Positions 9,531 through 18,152 of a DNA stretch of 64,000 bases are shown here, piece by piece; within the stretch, counting starts at the first letter, position 1; every line of letters begins with the position of its first letter. The notes beneath the pieces were generated by a model, which did no database searches, was not told the DNA's origin, and was given only the letters and a program-made list of their open reading frames with translations. Origin of the DNA: Cytobacillus sp. NCCP-133 (GTDB lineage Bacteria; Bacillota; Bacilli; Bacillales; Cytobacillaceae); NCBI RefSeq assembly GCF_026011715.1, contig NZ_BRVM01000001.1:426543-490542 (forward strand). The letters run 5' to 3'. Made by a program: the position numbers and the translations under genes.

Positions 9531-10292
9531 TCAGTCATTCACACGAGTAATTTGAATATCGCTTAATAGCTGTCTTACCACATAACTTGCCATGACTAAT
9601 CCTGCCACGGAAGGGACGAATGCATTAGAAGAAGGCGGCATTTTCGCCTTTCTGATTTCTGCATCGTCCTTTCCAACTGTTTTGCGGATATCTTCACGGA
9701 TGATAATCGGGCTTTCATCAGAAAAGACAACCGGAACCCCTTTGCGGATCCCTTCTTTTCTCAGACGTGTACGGATGACCTTCGCAATCGGATCCGTATG
9801 CGTTTTGAAAATATCTGCGATCTGGAATCTTGTTGGATCCATTTTATTGGCAGCACCCATGCTTGATATCAACGGAATATTCCTCTTAAGGCACTCCTTC
9901 ATTAAATGAATTTTATAAGAAATCGTATCTGAAGCATCCACTACGAAGTCCAAGCCATATTCGAAAAATTGCTCATAGGTTTCTTCTGTATAAAACATCT
10001 TCAGTGCAATCACTTCGCATTCAGGATTAATGTCCTCTATTCTTTCTTTCATTAAATCTACTTTCGGTTTTCCAACAGTTGATAAAAGCGCAATAACCTG
10101 ACGATTTACATTCGTAATATCAACATCATCCTTGTCGACAAGCACAAGCCGGCCCACCCCTGAACGGGCAAGAGCTTCTGCTGCAAAGGATCCAACCCCT
10201 CCTATGCCAAGCACTGCAACCGTACTATTTTTCATTTTCTCAAGGCCTTCCTTGCCGATGGCCAATTCATTTCTCGAAAATTGGTGAAGCAT
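9531..10292 (-). CDS. tcdA: tRNA threonylcarbamoyladenosine dehydratase TcdA
   Basis: A 253-aa E1-like (ThiF/MoeB fold) enzyme that cyclises t6A37 to ct6A in ANN-decoding tRNAs. The nucleotide site GIGGVGSFAAEALARSG is near residues 30-46, followed by DKDDVDITNVNRQ and DASDTISYK. The C-terminal region PPSSNAFVPSVAGLVMASYVV is typical of the CsdL/TcdA branch rather than MoeB, and no CXXC zinc pair is seen. GGAGTGGATATAG precedes the ATG. It corresponds to yrvM of B. subtilis, next to the 6S RNA and aspS. Confidence 0.92.
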   Translation of the reverse strand: MLHQFSRNELAIGKEGLEKMKNSTVAVLGIGGVGSFAAEALARSGVGRLVLVDKDDVDITNVNRQVIALLSTVGKPKVDLMKERIEDINPECEVIALKMFYTEETYEQFFEYGLDFVVDASDTISYKIHLMKECLKRNIPLISSMGAANKMDPTRFQIADIFKTHTDPIAKVIRTRLRKEGIRKGVPVVFSDESPIIIREDIRKTVGKDDAEIRKAKMPPSSNAFVPSVAGLVMASYVVRQLLSDIQITRVND

Positions 10293-10331
10293 CTATATCC
10301 ACTCCATAACAAGTTTATAAAAAATACAAGC

Positions 10332-10359
10332 ATTCATTATCTATTACCCGATAATGAAT
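10332..10359. promoter_or_regulatory. Inverted repeat in the tcdA/flavin oxidoreductase divergent region
   Basis: ATTCATTATC (10332-10341) and GATAATGAAT (10350-10359) form a perfect 10-bp inverted repeat with an 8-bp centre. It lies in the 240-bp region between divergent genes and no T tract follows, so an operator is more likely than a terminator. The regulator is unknown. Confidence 0.35.
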
Positions 10360-10532
10360 ATATCATACTTCCGTATTAAAGCAAGTAGTTCTATAGGTTT
10401 AATGATGTTAATAATCACCAGAAATATTTATCAAGTTATATGACCAGGTAATAAAGATCACATCTTTTTTTAAAAAATAATGATAAGATGCCCTTAGTCT
10501 TACAAATACACTTTTGAAATGAGGATAAAACA

Positions 10533-11495
10533 ATGAATCTACCACAGCTGCAAATCGGCCATATGAAGACCAGGTTTCCTATTCTTCAAGGAGGCATGGG
10601 TGTAGGCATTTCCCTTAGCGGGCTTGCATCCGCAGTAGCCAATGCAGGAGGAATAGGCATTATTTCCGGAACCGGCATTTCTACAGAAGAATTAAGAAGA
10701 CATATAAAGAAAGCAAGGGCTCAATTAAAAAATGAGACTGGCTATATTGGTGTAAATGTCCTTTTTGCCATGAACGACTTTGCAGAAAAAATGAAGGCGG
10801 CATTGGAAGAAAAAGTTGACTTTATCATTTCCGGCGCAGGGATATCCCGCGACATGTATTCATGGGGAAAGGAATATGGAGTACCTGTGATTTCAATAGT
10901 GTCTTCAGCAAAACTTGCCAAACTTTCCGAGAGACTCGGAGCATCAGCTGTGGTTGTAGAAGGCCATGAGGCAGGCGGACATTTGGGGACAGACAAGCCA
11001 TTATTTGATATCCTTCCAGAGGTAGTGAAAACAGTAAATATCCCTGTTATCGCAGCAGGCAGGATTTTAACAGGAATGGACCTTGCTAAGGCTGTAAATT
11101 CGGGAGCATCAGGTGTACAAATGGGAACTCGATTTGTTGCGAGTGAGGAGTGTGATGCGCCCCTTCCGTTTAAAGAGAAGTATGTAAATGCACAGGAAGG
11201 GGATACGGTCCTTGTAAAAACTACAGTTGGACTGCAGGGAAGAGCCATTAAAAATAAATTCACTGCCCTTATTGCCGGCACAGATAAACTAAAAATCCAA
11301 AAATGCCACGACTGTTTAAAAAATTGTTCCTACCGTTTTTGCACATTGGATTCACTGCTAAAGTCAGTTGGCGGTGATGTAGAAAACGGTCTCGTTTTTG
11401 CCGGTTCAAGAGTTTCGGAAATTAGAGAAATTCTGCCTGTAAAGGAGATAATAAAAAATATTGCCTCTGAATATCAAAAAGCAAAAGCTTTATGA
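10533..11495 (+). CDS. NAD(P)H-dependent flavin oxidoreductase (nitronate monooxygenase-like)
   Basis: A 320-aa FMN-dependent TIM-barrel protein of the nitronate monooxygenase/FabK/YrpB superfamily. Visible motifs are PILQGGMGVGIS (17-28), NAGGIGIISGTG, the catalytic-region EGHEAGGHLGTD (about 145-156), IPVIAAGRI and GVQMGTRFVASEE (FMN phosphate binding). The C-terminal part holds a compact cysteine cluster, C258, C261, C265 and C270. I do not know a role for these cysteines; a metal or redox site is possible. ATGAGGATAAAACA precedes the ATG. It stands alone between tcdA and the 6S RNA, so context gives no substrate. Confidence 0.85.
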   Translation: MNLPQLQIGHMKTRFPILQGGMGVGISLSGLASAVANAGGIGIISGTGISTEELRRHIKKARAQLKNETGYIGVNVLFAMNDFAEKMKAALEEKVDFIISGAGISRDMYSWGKEYGVPVISIVSSAKLAKLSERLGASAVVVEGHEAGGHLGTDKPLFDILPEVVKTVNIPVIAAGRILTGMDLAKAVNSGASGVQMGTRFVASEECDAPLPFKEKYVNAQEGDTVLVKTTVGLQGRAIKNKFTALIAGTDKLKIQKCHDCLKNCSYRFCTLDSLLKSVGGDVENGLVFAGSRVSEIREILPVKEIIKNIASEYQKAKAL

Positions 11496-11528
11496 TCAAG
11501 AAGCCTGCTGTCCCCGCAGGCTTCTTGA
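11496..11528 (+). terminator. Hairpin downstream of the flavin oxidoreductase gene
   Basis: A 13-bp perfect stem (TCAAGAAGCCTGC with GCAGGCTTCTTGA) around a 7-nt loop starts at the stop codon. It lacks a T tract on the plus strand, but the stem is strong and the next hairpin is a bidirectional terminator. Confidence 0.6.
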
Positions 11529-11534
11529 TAGCAT

Positions 11535-11570
11535 ATAAAAAATCCATGCAAAAAAAGCATGGATTTTTCA
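11535..11570 (-). terminator. Rho-independent terminator of the 6S RNA
   Basis: On the minus strand AATCCATGC, a T7 loop and GCATGGATT are followed by a T run (positions 11565 down to 11536). The stem is flanked by A and T tracts, so it can work in both directions. Confidence 0.85.
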
Positions 11571-11779
11571 ACGTATGTATTAGAGTCCCAATTGTGCCGT
11601 CGCATTGTTGCCCTCATTTTGAACCCGCACTCAGCAGGTGGGTGTCCTGTATTCTGCGTTTGTAAGTCCTCATCCATGAGGCATTTACGCTGCAGAAAAA
11701 CTCCGGACTCCCGAAGGAATAATGTTGGTCAAAATTTCAGGTTTTGCAACGAACACTTCAGGACTCTGTATTTATTATT
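11571..11779 (-). ncRNA. ssrS: 6S RNA (6S-1/BsrA type)
   Basis: This 445-bp gap between the oxidoreductase and aspS is where B. subtilis carries bsrA (yrvM-aspS interval). A closing stem AGAGTCC (11767-11761) pairs with GGACTCT (11588-11582), bracketing about 180 nt of largely self-complementary sequence. A consensus sigma-A promoter lies upstream and a terminator downstream, which predicts a transcript of about 200 nt. Long near-palindromic blocks (GCGTAAATGCCTCATGGATG... near 11680, CGGGAGTCCGGAG near 11710) fit the rod-with-bubble form that binds RNA polymerase. The exact 5' and 3' ends are estimates. Confidence 0.82.
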
Positions 11780-11786
11780 TGAAATA

Positions 11787-11815
11787 ATCATACCATATGG
11801 CTTTTATTTTTTCAA
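11787..11815 (-). promoter_or_regulatory. Sigma-A promoter of the 6S RNA
   Basis: Reading the minus strand: -35 TTGAAA at 11815-11810, a 17-bp spacer, -10 TATGAT at 11792-11787. Predicted start is near 11779, about 12 nt before the closing stem. Confidence 0.8.
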
Positions 11816-11940
11816 GATGGATCAGCTAAGCTGGTCTTTACTCCATCTCCATTTTTTGTCTTAAAATTTATGGAAAAGCTATAAAAATTAGGAGCATCTT
11901 CCCAGTTTGAGTCTCTGAAAATTAAGCAGCATAAACCCTT

Positions 11941-13734
11941 TTACTGTCCTGCTAGGCCATTACTCACTTTTTTCAAATTCAAAGCCAGATGCAAGTCATT
12001 TAACTGTGCTTCACTTACTTCACCAGGCGCATCTGTCAGGATACAGCTTGCACTGGCTGTTTTCGGAAATGCGATCGTATCACGCAGATTGGTCCTGCCT
12101 GCCAATAGCATGACAAGTCTATCCAAACCGAGCGCTATTCCTCCATGTGGCGGTGTTCCATATTCAAATGCCTCAAGAAGGAATCCAAATTGTTCCACTG
12201 CCTCTTCTTTAGAGAAACCCAGAATGCTGAACATCTTCTCCTGCACTTCTCTTTCGAAAATACGCAATGAACCTCCACCCAGCTCGTATCCGTTTAAAAC
12301 AAGGTCATATGCCTGTGCCCGTACATCGGATGGTTCATTATCAAGCTTCACCAGATCCTCTCTGGCAGGCATTGTAAATGGATGATGGGCCGCATAATAG
12401 CGTCCTTCTTCCTCATCGTACTCAAGAAGCGGCCAATCTGTAACCCAAAGGAAATTAAATTTGCTTTGATCAATCAAATCCAATTCTTTTCCAAGCTTTA
12501 ATCTTAGAGCTCCAAGTGCATCTGCAACAACTTTCTTCTTATCAGCAACGAATAAAAGCAAGTCACCAGGTTGAACAGATAATGCTTCATAAAACGCCTT
12601 TTGTTCTTCCTCTGTTACGAACTTTGAAATCGGGCCTTTTAATCCATCTTCTTCTGCTTTTAGCCAGGCAAGCCCTTTCGCACCATAAATAGAGACAAAC
12701 TCTGTCAATGCATCGATATCTTTGCGGGAATACTTGCCAGCAGCGTCTTTAACATTAATGGCTTTTACCTGTCCGCCGGATGATACGGCTCCAGCAAACA
12801 CCTTGAAACTTGAATTTTTTACAATCTCAGAAAGGTCTGTCAGCTCCATTTCAAAACGCGTATCCGGCTTATCAGAACCAAATCGGTCCATTGCATCTTG
12901 ATAAGACATGCGCGGGAATGGAATTTGAACATCCACGTCCTTGACTTCTTTCATGATTTTTTTCATCATGTTTTCCATTAAACCGATGATTTCATCCTGG
13001 TTCATAAAACTCATCTCAATATCAACCTGAGTAAATTCAGGCTGCCGGTCAGCCCGCAAGTCTTCATCACGGAAGCATCTGGCAATTTGGTAATAACGTT
13101 CAAATCCTCCCACCATTAATAGCTGCTTAAAAATTTGCGGAGATTGAGGGAGGGCATAAAACTCTCCTGGATGTACTCGGCTTGGAACTAAATAATCCCT
13201 CGCTCCTTCTGGAGTGCTTTTAGTTAAAATAGGGGTCTCCACGTCAAGGAAGCCTTCGCTATCAAGGAAATCCCTCATAGATTTTGTTACCTGATGGCGC
13301 ATCTTAAAAGTCTCAAACATAATAGACCTTCTTAAATCAAGATAACGGTATTTAAGGCGGATGTCTTCAGAAACATCTGTTTTATCATCGATTACAAAAG
13401 GTGGAGTTTTTGCTTCATTAATGATCGTGATTTTCTCAGCCTGAATTTCAATCCGCCCTGTTTTTAGATTCTCATTAATAGTCCCTTCTTCACGCGAAAT
13501 GACTTTCCCTACAATATCAAGTACAAATTCATTTCTTACTTTTTCTGCTGCTGCAAGTGCTTCCGGGGAAACCTCCGGATTAAACACAACCTGTACGATT
13601 CCAGTGCGATCACGAAAATCGATGAAAATCAAACCGCCCAGATCACGCCGTTTCTGCACCCATCCTTTTAAGGTAACTTTTTCTCCGATGGCATCTTCAG
13701 TTACTTCCCCACAATAATACGTTCGCCCAAACAT
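11941..13734 (-). CDS. aspS: Aspartyl-tRNA synthetase
   Basis: A 597-aa class IIb aminoacyl-tRNA synthetase charging tRNA-Asp. The OB-fold anticodon domain is at about residues 1-105, class II motif 2 appears as [17 protein letters not shown], the bacterial GAD insertion domain spans about 290-410, and motif 3 is [15 protein letters not shown] near the end. I chose ATG 13734 because GGAGGAATAGGA precedes it; the frame is open 8 codons further. Only 35 bp separate it from hisS, so both are expressed from the hisS T-box promoter. Confidence 0.97.
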   Translation of the reverse strand: MFGRTYYCGEVTEDAIGEKVTLKGWVQKRRDLGGLIFIDFRDRTGIVQVVFNPEVSPEALAAAEKVRNEFVLDIVGKVISREEGTINENLKTGRIEIQAEKITIINEAKTPPFVIDDKTDVSEDIRLKYRYLDLRRSIMFETFKMRHQVTKSMRDFLDSEGFLDVETPILTKSTPEGARDYLVPSRVHPGEFYALPQSPQIFKQLLMVGGFERYYQIARCFRDEDLRADRQPEFTQVDIEMSFMNQDEIIGLMENMMKKIMKEVKDVDVQIPFPRMSYQDAMDRFGSDKPDTRFEMELTDLSEIVKNSSFKVFAGAVSSGGQVKAINVKDAAGKYSRKDIDALTEFVSIYGAKGLAWLKAEEDGLKGPISKFVTEEEQKAFYEALSVQPGDLLLFVADKKKVVADALGALRLKLGKELDLIDQSKFNFLWVTDWPLLEYDEEEGRYYAAHHPFTMPAREDLVKLDNEPSDVRAQAYDLVLNGYELGGGSLRIFEREVQEKMFSILGFSKEEAVEQFGFLLEAFEYGTPPHGGIALGLDRLVMLLAGRTNLRDTIAFPKTASASCILTDAPGEVSEAQLNDLHLALNLKKVSNGLAGQ

Positions 13735-13769
13735 TCCTATTCCTCCCATACTGTCCATAAGACGCTGTT

Positions 13770-15044
13770 TTATGATTGATAAAGCTCTGTAAATTTCTCT
13801 ATAAAAGAATCAAGATCAACTTCAGTTTGTTCACCTGATTCCATAGATTTCACATTGATTTTATTTTTCTTCAGTTCATCTTCACCCAAGACAGCAACAA
13901 ACTTTGCATTGGAACGGTCTGCTGCTTTAAACTGAGCTTTGATTTTTCGGTCAAGATAATCTCTTTCTGCTGAAAATCCTGCCATTCTAAGCTTTTGAAG
14001 CAGTCCTACTGTATAGTCCTTGGCATCTTCACCTAAAGATACAAGGTAGCAGTCAATTTCTTTAGTAAGCGGAAGATCGACTTTTTCAGCTTCAAGTGCT
14101 GCAATGAATCGCTCAATGCTTAAAGCAAATCCTATTCCAGGTGCTTCCGGACCGCCAATCTCCTCTGTGAGGCCGTTATAGCGGCCGCCGCCGCATAGGG
14201 TCGTAATCGCTCCAAAGCCCTCTGAATCACTCATGACTTCAAAGGCTGTATGGTTATAATAATCAAGCCCTCGGACAAGATTCGGATCAACTGTAAAGTC
14301 AATGCCAAGATTCGTTAAGTACTTCTGTACCTTTTCAAAATAAACCTTGGAGTCCTCGTTTAAGTAATCAATGATTGAAGGCGCAGATTCCATCAATTCA
14401 TGATCACGATCCTGCTTGCAGTCCAGGATACGCATCGGATTTTTTTCAAGGCGGCTTTGGCAATCATTACAAAATTCACCGATTCGCGGCTTGAAATAAT
14501 TGATTAATGCTTCCCGGTGTACAGCTCTGCTGTCTTTATCACCGAGGCTATTAACAATCAGCTTCAGCTTCTTCAGTCCCATATTCTGATATAGTGACAT
14601 AGCGAGAGCAATGACTTCTGCATCAATTGCAGGGTCAGCACTTCCGATGGATTCTACACCAAACTGCACAAATTGGCGGAAACGGCCTGCCTGTGGCCGT
14701 TCATAGCGGAACATGGGTCCCATGTAATAAATCTTCACCGGCTGGTTCGCATACCCATACATTTTGTGCTCTACAAAAGATCTGACAGCAGAAGCCGTTC
14801 CTTCTGGCCGCAATGTAAGGCTGCGCCCACCCCGATCTTCAAAGGTATACATTTCCTTTTGCACGATATCCGTTGTATCCCCGACACTGCGCAAAAATAA
14901 TTCTGTATGTTCAAAAATAGGTGTTCTGATCTCATGGTATTGAAATCTCTCACAAAGCTCTCTGGCCTTCTCTTCAATCAGCTGCCATTTTTCTACTTCT
15001 CCCGGCAGGATATCCTGAGTTCCCCTCGGTATTCGGATTGACAT
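13770..15044 (-). CDS. hisS: Histidyl-tRNA synthetase
   Basis: A 424-aa class IIa synthetase, the same length as in B. subtilis. Motif 1 is in the [26 protein letters not shown] region, motif 2 is [18 protein letters not shown], the two HisA signatures are [14 protein letters not shown] and GGGRYNGL, motif 3 is [12 protein letters not shown], and a C-terminal anticodon-binding domain (about 325-424) follows. TTAGGAGGAACTTTTC precedes the ATG. Expression is controlled by the T-box leader upstream; a family A repeat lies between the leader's terminator and the start codon. Confidence 0.97.
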   Translation of the reverse strand: MSIRIPRGTQDILPGEVEKWQLIEEKARELCERFQYHEIRTPIFEHTELFLRSVGDTTDIVQKEMYTFEDRGGRSLTLRPEGTASAVRSFVEHKMYGYANQPVKIYYMGPMFRYERPQAGRFRQFVQFGVESIGSADPAIDAEVIALAMSLYQNMGLKKLKLIVNSLGDKDSRAVHREALINYFKPRIGEFCNDCQSRLEKNPMRILDCKQDRDHELMESAPSIIDYLNEDSKVYFEKVQKYLTNLGIDFTVDPNLVRGLDYYNHTAFEVMSDSEGFGAITTLCGGGRYNGLTEEIGGPEAPGIGFALSIERFIAALEAEKVDLPLTKEIDCYLVSLGEDAKDYTVGLLQKLRMAGFSAERDYLDRKIKAQFKAADRSNAKFVAVLGEDELKKNKINVKSMESGEQTEVDLDSFIEKFTELYQS

Positions 15045-15149
15045 GAAAAGTTCCTCCTAAAAAAATAAATTGATAAGATATGTAATTTAAGAAACGTTCA
15101 AATAAGAGTATGTTTTGAACACCCTTAAAAAATAAGGCTTTTTTCTCAA

Positions 15150-15310
15150 GATTGTTGTTTTTGCTTATGAATTCAGCCCGTTGATTTCCGCTTCGGGACA
15201 CTTGCTTTCCGCGGGGAGGAACGGGAGCCTCCTCTCCTCCCGCAGGAGTCAAGTGCCCTCCGCTCCAATCAACTCAGTAAATTTAACGTTTTTGAAAAGC
15301 AACAAACTTT
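15150..15310. repeat. Family A intergenic repeat (copy A1), inside the hisS leader
   Basis: A GC-rich self-complementary element. CCCGTTGATT near 15177 pairs with AATCAAC near 15269; GGGACACTTG pairs with CAAGTGCCC; outer TTGTTGTTTTTGC pairs imperfectly with GAAAAGCAACAA. The core GCGGGGAGGAACGGGAGCCT is shared with the copy at 17.95 kb. It lies between the T-box terminator and hisS, so it is transcribed in the read-through mRNA. Confidence 0.75.
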
Positions 15311-15324
15311 ACAAAAACAGCCAA

Positions 15325-15660
15325 AAATAAAAAAACTCCCGCCTCCTTGTATATAAATACAAGGGACGAGAGTTTGGATTTCCCGTGGTGCCACCCTAGT
15401 TGAAGCCATAAATGACTTCCTCTTTTACAGTTAACGCCTGTTAACGTTCAGCTCCTACTAAAGGCTATGCCTTTTTCAGAGAGAAACCTACGAAGTGTTC
15501 TTTCGTTAAATCATCATGTGAAGATGCTTTCAGCCAGCGGCATCTTCTCTCTTTTCATGTGGGGTTTAACTACTCTTCTCCATCAATGGTTTTTTCGAAA
15601 AGCGGAAGCGCATTGGTCACGCGCTGCAACTATAGTTTTAATTCTCACATTCCATTTTAT
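15325..15660 (-). promoter_or_regulatory. T-box leader for hisS-aspS, histidine specifier
   Basis: The minus strand carries the T-box sequence AGGGTGGCACCACGGG (complement of 15381-15397), followed by a strong terminator stem (about 15376 to 15327) with a T7 tract. Upstream is the Stem I framework: AGAGTAG near 15571, the AGAGA and GGCTGAAA loop elements near 15530-15550, and on the 3' side a CAC triplet at 15497-15495 in GAACACTT, which I read as the specifier for uncharged tRNA-His. The T-box bulge can pair with free tRNA acceptor ends and prevent termination. Specifier assignment is by eye. Confidence 0.88.
15590..15626. repeat. Possible remnant of a family B repeat in the T-box leader
   Basis: CGAAAAGCGGAAGCGC followed by GCGCTGCAAC resembles the AAGCGGAA end of family B elements. 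It forms a hairpin between the hisS promoter and T-box Stem I. Short, so weakly supported. Confidence 0.35.
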
Positions 15661-15667
15661 TTATATT

Positions 15668-15696
15668 ATAATACGGAGCATTTTCACCAATGTCAA
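15668..15696 (-). promoter_or_regulatory. Sigma-A promoter of hisS-aspS
   Basis: -35 TTGACA (15696-15691), 17-bp spacer, -10 TATTAT (15673-15668) on the minus strand, directly upstream of the T-box leader. A TATAAT three bases further gives a 20-bp spacer and is less likely. Confidence 0.75.
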
Positions 15697-15709
15697 GACC
15701 GAATTATTT

Positions 15710-15886
15710 TTAAGATCGTTCCAGCTTCTTTTTTAGTTTGCGGACATCCCTAAGCGTTAATCCAAACTCGGATGCAAGTTCAATCATATTTGAATTTTGT
15801 TCTTTCTGGATAAAATCATGAAAATCAACACCGAACAGCTGATTTTCCCCTGAATGTGCAGACATTCCCTTATCTCCAAATCTCAT
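15710..15886 (-). CDS. Small helix-turn-helix protein, 58 aa
   Basis: A short conserved-looking protein, MRFGDKGMSAHSGENQ..., whose C-terminal half (about residues 35-58, IELASEFGLTLRDVRKLKKK) has the spacing of a helix-turn-helix. No other domain is present. The start is ATG 15886 because AAAGGGTG lies about 9 nt upstream; a GTG at 15895 overlaps that site. It ends 14 bp before the hisS -35 element. I have seen such small HTH proteins in Bacillus genomes but do not know a function. Confidence 0.7.
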   Translation of the reverse strand: MRFGDKGMSAHSGENQLFGVDFHDFIQKEQNSNMIELASEFGLTLRDVRKLKKKLERS

Positions 15887-16154
15887 AGTATTCACCCTTT
15901 GTTATGTAGTCTGTTTTATTCTTGCCATTAATGATTGAAATGTTTCATGGGTTGAAAAATTAACTTTTGCTAAATTGGGCATTTAAATAGGCCGATATAA
16001 AAAGGGAAATAGTCCTGGAAGCAGAAATACTTCATATAGTACCAAAATTGGACTAGTGCAAAAGTTATCTTGACTATCAGGGGCTGGTTTGTTTTTCTTT
16101 TAGTAAGGAAAAAAATTTCTCTGATGGAAAGTTAAAATAAAAGGAGGAGAACTG

Positions 16155-17894
16155 TTGCAGAGAAAACGAACATTGACCCTGGCAATTTGCTTCATGATTC
16201 TGGCTGGACTAATACAGCCGCCAACATCTATAAAAGCAGACAGCATAACAGTAACAATTAGCACTCATAATTTAAATATTCGCCAAGGTCCCGGCTTAAG
16301 TTATCCAATTTTAGGACAAGCCCCAAAAGGCGACCAATATAAGGTGCTCTCCCAAAAAGGAGATTGGATTGAAATTAAATTTCAAGGCAAAAAGGGATGG
16401 GTTGCCAGCTGGCTTGTGGCCTTAAGCACGTCCAGTCAGGAAAACTCAATAAAAACAGGCAAAGCACAGGCAGTGATTAAAACAGATGGGCTTAGAGTCC
16501 GAAAAGGCCCAGGCACAGACTATGCCGTAATGGGGACTGTGCTGAAAGGAGCTTCCTATAAAATCCAAGGATACGAAGGGAGCTGGATAAAGCTCCAAAC
16601 ACCTTTCGGAAAAGGATGGGTTTCTAGTCAATATGTCCAACTGAATGACAATAAGCAACAAGATTCCAAAAACCAAAAGGGGAAAATTACAGCAAACTCT
16701 CTTAACGTAAGAAACAAACCTTCAATTCACAGTACGGTAATTGGCAAGCTTAATGCTGGAGAAACTGTAACGATTACAGCTCAGAGCGGCAGCTGGTCAG
16801 AAATTTTATTTTCAGGGAAAAGCGGCTGGATCAGCAGCCAATATGTCCAGGTTCAATCACCCCAATCTGCTGGGAACACTTCCGAACAGCACAATACCGG
16901 AAAAACCGGAACTGTTACCGCTACATCCTTGACTGTCAGGAATAAGGGATCATTAAACGGAAAACCTTTAGGTTCGGTTACGAAGGGTCAATATTTTGCC
17001 ATCCTTGCGGAATCTAATAATTGGTCTAAGATAGAGTATCAATCCGGTTCATTTGGATGGGTTGCAAGCTGGTTTATGGACATCACATCAGAGAGAAATA
17101 CCGGTTCTGCCCAGCAGCCTGTTAACAGAAGTTCAGCAATCATTTTACATAACGGATCTAATATAAGAAAAAAAGCGAGCGCACAATCCCCTGTTATCCA
17201 AAGAGCAAACCAGGGAGACAGCTTTGAGATAATCAGCTTGAAAAGCGATTGGTATGAAATTCGCCTGCCAAACGGCGGAACAGGTTTTGTGGCCGGATGG
17301 ATTGTATCTGTGAGAGGATCCGCTCCTAAAGTGGAAAAACCCGGTGCAGAGATGCATCTAAAGAATAAGACGATTGTTCTGGATCCAGGGCATGGAGGCA
17401 GAGATAACGGGACGACAGGCGCCAGAGGAACATTGGAAAAATCGTTAACACTCAGGACAGCACAGCTCCTCTCCGATAAGTTAAGAGCTGCTGGGGCTCA
17501 TGTCATTCTAACCCGAAATAGTGATTCTTATCTTCCTCTTCCGTCAAGAGTAGGCGTATCACACTATCATAATGCTGATGCTTTTATTAGCCTCCACTAT
17601 GACAGTATTTCGGATCGGACAGTCAGAGGAATGACAACCTACTATTATCACTCTTTCCAAAAGAATCTGGCAGCCTCCATCCATTCAGATGTAACAGCAA
17701 TGACAAATGTCAGGGACCGCGGATATCGTGTCGGTGACTATCACGTAATCAGAGAAAATAAACGGAATGCTGTCCTTTTAGAACTCGGATACTTAAGTAA
17801 TCCTGCTGAAGAGATTCTGATTACATCAGGACAGTATCAGCAATCTGTTACTGCAGGAATCTATCAGGGATTGGCACGCTACTTTAAAAATTAA
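16155..17894 (+). CDS. N-acetylmuramoyl-L-alanine amidase with five SH3b domains (YrvJ-like)
   Basis: A 579-aa secreted cell-wall hydrolase. A signal peptide covers residues 1-29 (RKRTLTLAICFMILAGLIQ, then SIKADS). Five bacterial SH3 repeats follow at about 30-95, 100-165, 175-232, 247-310 and 322-390, each with the LNIRxGPG/GWVASW pattern; they probably bind peptidoglycan. The C-terminal Amidase_3 domain (about 400-579) shows IVLDPGHGGRDNG with the zinc histidine, the second glutamate region TLEKS, SLHYDS with another histidine, and the catalytic ELGYLSN. The start is TTG at 16155 after AAAGGAGGAGAACTG. It stands alone, divergent from the small HTH gene. Confidence 0.92.
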   Translation: MQRKRTLTLAICFMILAGLIQPPTSIKADSITVTISTHNLNIRQGPGLSYPILGQAPKGDQYKVLSQKGDWIEIKFQGKKGWVASWLVALSTSSQENSIKTGKAQAVIKTDGLRVRKGPGTDYAVMGTVLKGASYKIQGYEGSWIKLQTPFGKGWVSSQYVQLNDNKQQDSKNQKGKITANSLNVRNKPSIHSTVIGKLNAGETVTITAQSGSWSEILFSGKSGWISSQYVQVQSPQSAGNTSEQHNTGKTGTVTATSLTVRNKGSLNGKPLGSVTKGQYFAILAESNNWSKIEYQSGSFGWVASWFMDITSERNTGSAQQPVNRSSAIILHNGSNIRKKASAQSPVIQRANQGDSFEIISLKSDWYEIRLPNGGTGFVAGWIVSVRGSAPKVEKPGAEMHLKNKTIVLDPGHGGRDNGTTGARGTLEKSLTLRTAQLLSDKLRAAGAHVILTRNSDSYLPLPSRVGVSHYHNADAFISLHYDSISDRTVRGMTTYYYHSFQKNLAASIHSDVTAMTNVRDRGYRVGDYHVIRENKRNAVLLELGYLSNPAEEILITSGQYQQSVTAGIYQGLARYFKN

Positions 17895-17909
17895 GACTCC
17901 TTCTAAATT

Positions 17910-18055
17910 TTTGTTTTTTATTTAAAAGCCTGCCCGTTGATTTCTGCAGGAGGCTCTTGCTTTCCTCGGGGAGGAACGGGAGCCTCCCGCAGAAGTCAAG
18001 TGCTCTCCGCTCCAGAGATCAAACTAAGTTAGCTTACTCGAAAGCAACGAAAACA
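17910..18055. repeat. Family A intergenic repeat (copy A2)
   Basis: GCCCGTTGATTTCTGCAGG, then CGGGGAGGAACGGGAGCCTC, then CAAGTGCTCTCCGCTCC and GAAAGCAAC: the same order of blocks as copy A1, with an internal deletion. It lies between convergent genes (the amidase and dtd). Confidence 0.75.
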
Positions 18056-18061
18056 TCCAAA

Positions 18062-18103
18062 ATTAATAAAAGCCCCGGCAGCCAATTTTGGCTGCCGGGG
18101 CTT
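18062..18103 (-). terminator. Terminator downstream of dtd
   Basis: A 14-bp perfect GC-rich stem (AAGCCCCGGCAGCC with GGCTGCCGGGGCTT) around a 6-nt loop. On the minus strand it is followed by TTTTATTAATTTT. Confidence 0.88.
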
Positions 18104-18152
18104 GCTTCATACACCAATGATCCTAATCGCTTTCCGTTAGCTTTTGTGAATC

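Noticed and set aside
11559-11864. Plus-strand 101-residue frame
   Set aside because: Covers the 6S RNA gene and its promoter on the opposite strand.
14974-15252. Minus-strand 92-residue frame over the hisS start
   Set aside because: Out of frame with hisS and formed by repeat A1.
15467-15736. Plus-strand 89-residue frame
   Set aside because: Lies across the hisS T-box leader on the opposite strand.
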